Shown here piece by piece: positions 56,986 through 64,000 of a stretch of DNA of 64,000 nt (its first letter is position 1; the number at the start of each line of letters is the position of its first letter). The notes beneath the pieces were generated by a model. That model saw only the letters and a list, made by a program, of their open reading frames with translations, made no database searches and was not told the origin of the DNA. A program made the position numbers and the translations under genes. Source of the stretch: Davidsoniella eucalypti. Lineage: Eukaryota > Ascomycota > Sordariomycetes > Microascales > Ceratocystidaceae. The stretch spans positions 1 through 64,000 of the forward strand of contig RMBW01000105.1 in assembly GCA_004009845.1 (NCBI GenBank). Reading direction: 5' to 3'.

Positions 56986-59900
56986 CTATTCAAGGTCGCC
57001 GCCCACAGCGATGCTCATCTGGGACGACTGCGGTCCTGGCTCTGGCGAGCCGGCTGAGAAGCCGGCTTTCATGTTGATGCTGATAGGCTGTGAAGAGCCA
57101 TTGGGCCTGCTTGACAGTTGACTGAGCTGGTTGTTTTTAGCATTTCTGCTGGCTTCGGCGGCAGCCGCGGCAGCAGCTTCTAGCTTCTTCTTCTTTTGCT
57201 TGGCTAATGCAATTTGCTCTCTGAGCGGCTTCTTCTGTGGTGCCGAAATCTTGCCTGTCGCTGGTAGACGTGGTCGAGGACGTCTCTGCTTCGAAGGAAG
57301 ATCTTCATCTTCGATAAGTGGTTCTCCATTGCTGGCGTGGAGCTTAGCTAAGAAAAAGTTGCGCACCAGGCCAATCTCGTCGTTGAGAACGTCGCGTGTG
57401 ATGGGCGGCAACGGTTCTAGGTTACTGAGGATCTCTGCTTCGGTAGTCATGGTGGTTTGGGTTTGCTGGTACTGGCTACGCATACGAGACTGAAGAAGAT
57501 GTAGGGGAACTGAGATCATGTCAAGACCCAGATCCTTGTCAAGACCAAGTTCGCGGAAGCCGAAGAAGTCTTCACCAAGATCCTCAGCAAAGTCTCCGCT
57601 GACAAACTGCTCAGATCCATCGTTGAAGGCTCCCACACCATCGGCACCGGCTTCAGCGGTAAGTGCAGGACGCAGAAGATCTGTAAGATGAAGCTTCATG
57701 CGCTCGTGAATCTGCACAAGCTTCGTGTTCAAGCGATCGGTATCATCCGTAACATACTGCTCGACTGAGGCAAGATCATAACCATTCTCATCGAGTGTAT
57801 GTAGGACGACTTCTTCGGCGGTGTAACGAGGGCGGTATGCAGTTGGTCCGTCTGGTATGGTGTACTGTACTTTATCCGCCTCTTTATATAAATTAAACGT
57901 TCGGCAAAGCTTTTGGAAGTAATCGGCGGCAATACTCGTTAAAGCATCGACTGCGGTGGGTTGCAGTTCCTCAAAGCCGGCGTGGTACAGAATCTTGCCG
58001 ATAGAGCGCTGGAGAGCCGCCTCGCAAGTTTGAGCAGCCATGATAGGACCGTCATCTGTCACGAATTGTGGCGGGACATCGGCTTCCACAAACGGATCCG
58101 CAGTCCGAGGGAATTGATTCGAGTACACCTGGGTCTGCACCTGCATTTGTTTGACAACAGCAATCTTGGTTGACAATTTTCTGGTTTCTTGGATCTGTCT
58201 GATATTGGCATCAAACTTCTCCGCAAACTTGCTTTGTGGCGCTTTCCAGTAGTCTGGCTCAATGACTTTAAGGGCCCATTGATTTTGATTGATGACTTGA
58301 CCTTCTCCGTCTTCAAGCCATTGTAGATGGGGCGGGATATCGGGTATTAGGCTTTGTGGTTGATAGTATGCTGGTACAACACGCTCCTCCTCAGTGTTTT
58401 CGATATTATCGACTAGAGTTTCGGTGTTGACGATCTTTTCTTTGGGTGCGTCAGATTCTATAGCACGCGCAGCGGCAGAAGCGTGACCGTCAATCATCCT
58501 TTGACTCTTGATGAAGCGGCGCATATCCGTCTTTCGCCGGATCAGAGCTGGCGCTTCGACGTTGAGCCCGGCATCTTTGAATAGATGATGTCGTTCTCGT
58601 GTGATGAGAGCACGCCCCTTCTTAGTGACTTGCTTCCAAATCTTGTACTCTTCATCCTCAAACACAGGCTGTGTCGTCTCGCCAATAGCGTGACTTAAAG
58701 CAAGATTATTAAGGGATGGTCCATCAACGTCCATGGAGTCTACTTGAGGGCCGACAATGGGCGTCTGGAAACCAGCAATTGGTGGCGTTCCATGTACCGA
58801 ACCATCGAACTCAGAACCTTCACGGGTCTTAGTGAGTACACCGTTGAGTTGGATATGTGGCTTCTGCTCAAAGGGCGTGCCTTCTTTGTCAGAGTCGCCT
58901 GTCCTCTTCGACTTGTTCGATTGGGCGCCCTTAGTACCCGTGGCACCGCCTGCGCGACCACGAGAAGACATGATGGGCTCGTCCTCGGAATCCTCGTCCT
59001 TTTCGTCTTCGCCGCCATTCTGTTTGCGACGCTCTTCGGCTTCTATCTCGGCTCGAGATCGCACGACAAGATCCGGAATGAGTGGGATGAGTTTCTCAGC
59101 TTCTTTACGCATGCCATTAGCCATACGACGAAGAGGATGGCTCATATCACGGTTGTACTTGAGGCAGTTGTCCCAGATGAGGTTGAGGTCACCAACGAAA
59201 TCAGCCTTGGATTTGAAGGCTAAGCCCTTGAGTTTTTTGGTCATACTACCGAGATCCATTGGCTGTTTGATGACTGGATATATATGTGTGAGTATGTGAA
59301 TAAATACGTGCGTATGCATGTGTGAAGTATGCATAACACGATCTTGACGATCATCACTTACTATTGTAATAGTCGGGAGCTTCTCGCTTGTTGACCCTGG
59401 TGAGAAAGGGCGTTGAGTATTCGGTGTGCGCCTTGAGTTCTGTCAGGACCTTCTCTATGGCCTCGTACAGTTCTTCTTGGTTCACATTGTCTTCGTTGGC
59501 CCATTTACTGCGGTTTTTGCGAACCTCGTTCATGAGCAGGCGAAGTTCCGAGTCGGTAGCTTTGACGATGTCACGCTTCATGTCAATGCGGGCAATGAGA
59601 TGCTTCAAAGTCAAGCTTGATGCGCCAAGATTGGCGCTTGATAGGGTGCCTTGGCTAGTGGCTTGCGCATTAACAGCAGTGGGGCCGGGCTGGTTGTGTT
59701 CCATCTCGGCCTGTAGCTGCTTCTCAGACTCTTCCAAGCGTTGCTGCTCTAACATGGCTGTTCTATCGTTCTCCAGGGTATGGAATATGGTGTGAAAGCT
59801 ACGGCGGGCAGCCTCCTCCGTAGCAGTGCGGGCCGCCTCGAGGCGTTTCCGCGCATCCTCAATCGAGGATGCCTTGGGTTGTGATGATGGTAATGGATCG

Positions 59901-60556
59901 GCGGTTGTAGTGGTGTATACTGACGGGGCGGTCAGGACAACGAGGTCCCGGTGTTTTTCTGGCTGGCGGCTGGGCGACGTGACAGACTGGACCGGGGAGC
60001 TGCCGGACTTGGAGGGTGAGGGCAGAGCGCCGGGACCCGAAGACAGTGTGGAGGACTTTGACTTTTGTGGTGATACAGAGCCTAGCGGGCTTTCGTGTTT
60101 GATCTGGTCGCTGGTGTGGTTTTCGTCGTCGTCATCGTCATCGTCATCGTCGTAATCGTCTTCGTTGATAGCACGGCGGGCTCGTTTGCGCGGTGGTTCC
60201 TGTATAGGGGCATGGTCGGTAGCAGGGGGTGGCAATTGCGAGCACGAAGTTGATGTGGGTTGTGATTCTGGTTGTGATTGCGGTGGTGGTGGTGATGGGG
60301 CACGACCAGCCAGTGAGGCTATGATATCAAGGTCGTAGCGGCCATCAGGGCCGAATATTTGCGAAATCTTGGACTCTGCGCTGTGAAAAAGGTGGGCGAA
60401 GAGGGCGCGTCGTTGGTCCTCCTCGACGTCGACGGCATCGGGAAGAAGGGCGCCGCCTGGAGCCGGAGTGCCAGAGCCATCGACAGGCGTCATCATGCGC
60501 GACGGGCCATCGTCGACGGCCAGATGCGCTGAGCGGTTCAGGGCAGAGGTCGGCAT
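56986..60556 (-). CDS. spt7: SAGA complex subunit Spt7 (bromodomain and histone-fold protein)
   Basis: Exon 1 60556-59362 and exon 2 59273-56986 join in frame across an 88-bp intron (GTAAGT donor, ATCCAG acceptor) for 1160 residues to the TAG. The bromodomain spans about residues 355-455 and crosses the intron (ELKAHTEYSTPFLTRVNKREAPDYYN / IIKQPMDLGSMTKKL, LIWDNCLKYNRD). A histone-fold (bromodomain-associated) domain lies at about 808-890 (TCEAALQRSIGKILYHAGFEEL, ALTSIAADYFQKLCRTFNLY). Acidic and low-complexity tracts (DYDDDDDDDDDEN) lie near residue 140. Spt7 scaffolds the SAGA histone acetyltransferase coactivator and pairs through its histone fold with Ada1 or Taf10-type partners. Start ATG 60556 (MPTSALNRS) is the first in frame. 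The stop context is discussed under 55918-56985. Confidence 0.93.
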
Positions 60557-61715
60557 AACGGCAGATTGCAAATTGGCAGCCGATGCAGCAGCGGTAATAC
60601 AGGGCAGGGCAGGGCAGGGCGATGATTGGAGATAGCGATGATGATGATAATGATGATGGAAATGATAAAACGATAATGATAATGAAGGCTAACGAGGGGA
60701 GGGGGGCCGATGGGGCCTCAGTCGTGCACAGCAGGCGTTGCCTGGAGCAGGACGGGGGAAGGGTAGAGTTGACGATGATGAATAAAGGTGCTGCAATGGT
60801 AATGATGGGATCACGGGTGGAATTGTGTGTGTATGTGTATGTAGTATGTAGTATATGGTATGAGTATATGTATGTATGTAGTTGTATTTCAGTAGTGTCG
60901 GTATGGTATCGCACTGCACTTGCTGCACTGTAGCTGTAGGGCAAAGAGGCGCGATAGGCCAGTAGCAGCCATGCAATGCACTTGTGCTGCAGCAGCAATT
61001 CAATTGCGCTGGGGCAAGTTGCAATCGCGACTACGGCGCGGATTCTCCTAAAAACAGGGCTAAAGGGACATCAGATGAAAGCGCTGGCTTTACGGAAGCG
61101 GAGGCTGTGTTTTTCGAGACGGGAGCGATTGATGCTGCGCGGACGGCGATGGCTGAAAGATGCGGCGTTGGTACGGGAAAGATAGACGTGAGGTTGAAAT
61201 GGAACTTGGCACACGCTTCCTGCCTACTTCCAAAGCGACTTTTCTTGGTCTGCTGTACTGTAAACGGCAATGCGGTACCCAGGTACCTAAAACGGCTGGG
61301 GCACGACGCTGTAAATCCCAGAACCACGTAGCGAGCAATGGGGCGCAAATGTGTGAAAACAACAGCAGGCCGCCTGGACAACGCCTGGAATATGTTGTCG
61401 ATATGCGCAATCGGGGCTGGCTTCGGGAACTGGCAGTGAATCGGCAGGCCGGTATCGAATACTGTGTGGGCGGAGCAGGTGCAATGCCGAGACGGATTAG
61501 AGTCGCCTATATCTTGCGCGCTGCCGTTGATATCACGTGATGGTGCACGTGAATGCATCAGGAGCCAGAGATGCGCTCACGCGCCAGCGCACGGGATTGC
61601 CTTTTTATAATGCGCCTAAATCGCAACTAGCACTGCTTACAGAGCATCTGTTAATGCCAGGCTTGCGCACTGCTGTCTGTCGATGGCCTCATGGGAACGG
61701 ATGAATTAAGACATC
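60557..61715. other. Promoter region of spt7 and unassigned intergenic sequence
   Basis: Begins with a (GGGCA)n run at about 60601-60620 and ATGATGATAATGATG-type simple sequence (60640-60685), then (TGTATG)n-like sequence near 60830-60885. Frames on both strands in 60345-61558 overlap each other and lack signatures. No gene is supported. Confidence 0.5.
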
Positions 61716-62565
61716 ATGCCAGCCTCTAGGCCGCCAGTTTCTACTCCCTCAAACGGAGATTTGATGCCATCTACAAAGCCTAAGCTCGCATGTAAACGGC
61801 CCCTGCTGGAACTCAAATCTTCGCAGGCTCCGCCGTCTTTTGCTTCCTCCACCCATCCTCTAGTCTGCAGCAAGCTCTTCTACAACCAGGCGTCTTTTAC
61901 AGGCGTTCTTCAGCCCTATTGATAGCCGCCGTCACAGACATTTAGGCCCTCATCCCCGGCAGCTAAAAAAAAAAATCAAAACCAAAGCCCGGACAAGTGA
62001 ACCACCTTCGACTTACCAACGCCATCAAGATCCCTGTCATCCTTTCTCCAGCTCTACCAGCAACATAGCTACAGCTTAGCCGGTTCTTCATCAAGATCTC
62101 GATTCTGCAGCCTGCTCCTCTATTCCCAACAGACGTCGTAGAACTACTGCATGAACGATTCCACAAGGTCTTCCACACCATCTCGCCCATATACATACAT
62201 ACACATATACACGTTAATTCTTCTTTTGCGATCTGTCTTGTTTAGATCTACGACAATCGCTTCACCACGGCAACAAGCGGCCTCGATTCTATGACCAACT
62301 TGCTCCATTACAACCCCATTCTCCTCCAGACTTCGGTGGTGGTCTCGGTAAACTGCAAGACCAGAGCTTCTTGGCCCAACCTGCATACTTGGTTCCGCCG
62401 TCTATTCCGCCCTCGCCAACTCCCCTTTCAGCTGGAAACCTGGACAAAGCTACTGGGACCAATTCCTTTCTTCAAACTGCCCAAGCTGCCTTTTCTCTCC
62501 TCCTCTCTTTCTTTTTTGCTTTCCTTCCCTATCTGGCTCCCCCACATCTTTGATTGTGTGTAGTT
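61716..62565 (+). other. Possible multi-exon gene, structure unresolved
   Basis: A frame beginning at ATG 61716 (MPASRPPVSTPSNGDLMP) and a later one ending TGA ~62553 share a Pro/Ser-rich, coding-like style. The later one reads NKRPRFYDQLAPLQPHSPPDFGGGL, AQPAYLVPPSIPPSPTPLSAGNLD from just after a TTGTTTAG acceptor-like site near 62245. It lies directly upstream of the VanZ-like gene. I cannot connect the pieces by convincing introns and recognise no domain, so this is only a candidate. Confidence 0.25.
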
Positions 62566-62596
62566 AGACGCTCACACCAGCGCTTCCCTATCCATC

Positions 62597-63313
62597 ATGA
62601 GGATACGCATGCAGTTTGCAGGTGAGCCATACTCGGGCCTTCCTCCATTCGACTCGCTATTGCTCTGAGCACTTATAGTAACAAACAGGCGTATACTAAC
62701 GCTTGATTTTCTTCTTCTTTCTTTCCTAGCTGCCTTCTTCGTGCTGTGTCTCATCGCCGGTTATGCAGGCTTGACGTCCCTCAACTTCAATCCCTATATC
62801 AACGACAAGTTCCTACACTCCATCGTCTTATTCGCCTTGACCACTACCTTCTACTGGATCGTCGATACTCATCGCCGCCGTGCTCTCAACTTTACCCTAG
62901 CCGTTTGCACCGGTGCGATCGGCGTCGGCTCCGAGTTTCTACAAGCTGCGCTACCAAATGGTCGTAGTTTCAGCGTTTACGATATCGTCGCCAATGTGAT
63001 CGGAAGTGGCGCCGCCGTAGCCTTGTGTTCGTGGTATCACGGCCGCATGCTCGATCGCCGCAGACAACGCCGCTACGAAGCAGTTCCTGGAGAAGATACC
63101 GATGACGTCGAGCTCGGCTCTGGCCACGAGACTGGCGTGATAGAAGATGATGCTCATAGTCCTGCCGCGGCACCGAGTCTAGAAGATGCAGTCGAAAACT
63201 GGGATGAGAACGCTGTAGACAACTGGGACGACGACAATGAGGAGGATGATCTCGGTGTCGGCACTATCAGTCATGCTCAGGAGGCTGCGCCAGCGAAGAA
63301 GCGCACCGACTAG
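62597..63313 (+). CDS. VanZ-like family membrane protein
   Basis: Exon 1 62597-62621 (25 bases) and exon 2 62730-63313, joined across a 108-bp intron (GTGAGC donor, TTCCTAG acceptor), encode 202 residues. The tiny first exon supplies the start (MRIRMQFA). Residues ~8-120 hold about four hydrophobic segments: AAFFVLCLIAGYAG, DKFLHSIVLFALTTTFYWIV, FTLAVCTGAIGVG and YDIVANVIGSGAAVALCSWY. The F/L-H and SEFLQAALPNGRSFSVYDIVAN patterns are those of VanZ-like proteins. The C-terminal ~75 residues are acidic and disordered (NWDDDNEEDDLG). Many ascomycetes have one such gene; its function is not established. Confidence 0.85.
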
Positions 63314-63638
63314 GCTAAATCCCAATACCATGACGCGAATGTATGAGCTTGAATAAGTAAGCGGGTAAAAGGCGGATGCATATATTGTTTATATTTTCCT
63401 TTTCTTTCATATACTGTGGCATTTGATATTCCCTACTTATTACTTTGAAATCTATTCACTAATGATAACTTGAACCAGTTCTTGATGAAACATATATGTA
63501 CGAAATTTCTTTAAATACACTATTTACTAGAAATAAATAAATAGAAGCGCTCTATCTCACCTGAGTAGACTTTATATCCGGATGTATACTAACCAAAAAA
63601 AGCAAATATCTTGTAAATTTATAAGAATATGGGTCGAC
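63314..63638. other. 3' flanks of convergent genes
   Basis: AT-rich interval between two converging genes; nothing further is seen. Confidence 0.5.
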
Positions 63639-64000
63639 TTACCAACCAAAACCCTCGTTATGCCATTCGACATGGCGGCCCTTTAGAACCCATGGCGTAA
63701 CACAATCTCTCAAGCTTCGTGCCATATCCTCTGGTCCACAGACCCAAATAGCCACGCGCTCCTCGGTGCCAGCCTTGAAAAGATCCTCGACAATCTTGTA
63801 AAAGTCGGGTCTTCTGCGGCTATCGATAGACGCAAAGCGGTTGCGACGCGTGTCTACCAAGACTTGATTCATTTCCAACCCCGAAGTTGACGCCGCGGTG
63901 ATGGAAGTGTGTAATGGTGTAGTGGGCGTAGGTATCGGCAAGGGGTCAGTATCGGTACCTGTTAAGAAGACGCTCACTCTATCGTCTGCCAGGAAGGAGT
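63639..64000 (-). CDS. 3' end of a ferric-reductase/NADPH-oxidase-type flavocytochrome gene (cut by the window)
   Basis: The minus-strand frame is open from the window edge (SFLADDRVSVFLTGTD) to the stop at 63639, about 120 residues. The ending, RVAIWVCGPEDMARSLRDCV and VEWHNEGFGW, is the terminal part of the NAD(P)H-binding domain of ferric-reductase-like proteins: a CGP motif and an aromatic C-terminus ending in W. Preceding residues (RRRPDFYKIVEDLF) are also typical of this domain. The FAD-binding and heme-binding membrane parts would lie outside the window. Family assignment is fairly firm; whether it is a metalloreductase or another member cannot be told. Confidence 0.8.
   Translation of the reverse strand, partial: SFLADDRVSVFLTGTDTDPLPIPTPTTPLHTSITAASTSGLEMNQVLVDTRRNRFASIDSRRRPDFYKIVEDLFKAGTEERVAIWVCGPEDMARSLRDCVTPWVLKGRHVEWHNEGFGW

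Overview
The window is nuclear DNA of a filamentous ascomycete (Pezizomycotina, most likely Sordariomycetes). Genes carry short spliceosomal introns of about 50-90 bp, with GTAAGT-like donors and CTAAC-like branch sites. Promoters are pyrimidine-rich on the sense strand. The recognisable gene set is fungal: a small GPI-type wall protein, a Ser/Thr-rich protein with a CBM19-like domain, vacuolar aspartyl protease, SHMT, SAGA subunit Spt7, and an RMND1/Rmd1-type DUF155 protein. Non-LTR (LINE) retrotransposon debris is present. I saw no tRNA, rRNA or CRISPR array.

Layout. 1-3.8 kb: decayed copies of a nuclease-like/kinase-like gene family and LINE pieces. 3.8-13.2 kb: no supportable gene. 13.2-20.3 kb: two secreted cell-surface genes. 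20.4-24.3 kb: a LINE-tail repeat and a tandem duplication of about 1.5 kb, each unit with one intact intron-containing gene. 24.3-27.7 kb: a large protein with a mitochondrial-type N-terminus. 28.5-38.3 kb: a repeat-rich island with an intact nuclease-like/kinase-like gene (34473-37106), a frameshifted paralogue (29367-31924), another fragment and LINE pieces. 39.4-64 kb: ordinary housekeeping territory with the DUF155 protein, a Q/P-rich nuclear protein, vacuolar protease, SHMT, Spt7, a VanZ-like membrane protein and the 3' end of a ferric-reductase-type gene.

The most interesting material is the multicopy family with an N-terminal coiled coil, an ExK (restriction-nuclease-like) motif, a CCCH cluster and a C-terminal kinase-like domain. 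Its promoter and coiled-coil module is almost identical between two paralogues whose bodies have diverged strongly. A fragment is fused to a LINE 3' tail, and a terminal pseudogene switches abruptly from moderate to near-total identity with the intact copy. Two further points stand out. The Spt7 gene has an in-frame TAG followed without frame change by 355 more sense codons of Ser/Pro/Ala-rich sequence. In the tandem pair the only intron has a GT donor in one copy and a GC donor in the other.

All assignments come from reading the sequence and remembered family signatures; no database search was run. Intron boundaries are inferred from splice consensus and frame continuity.
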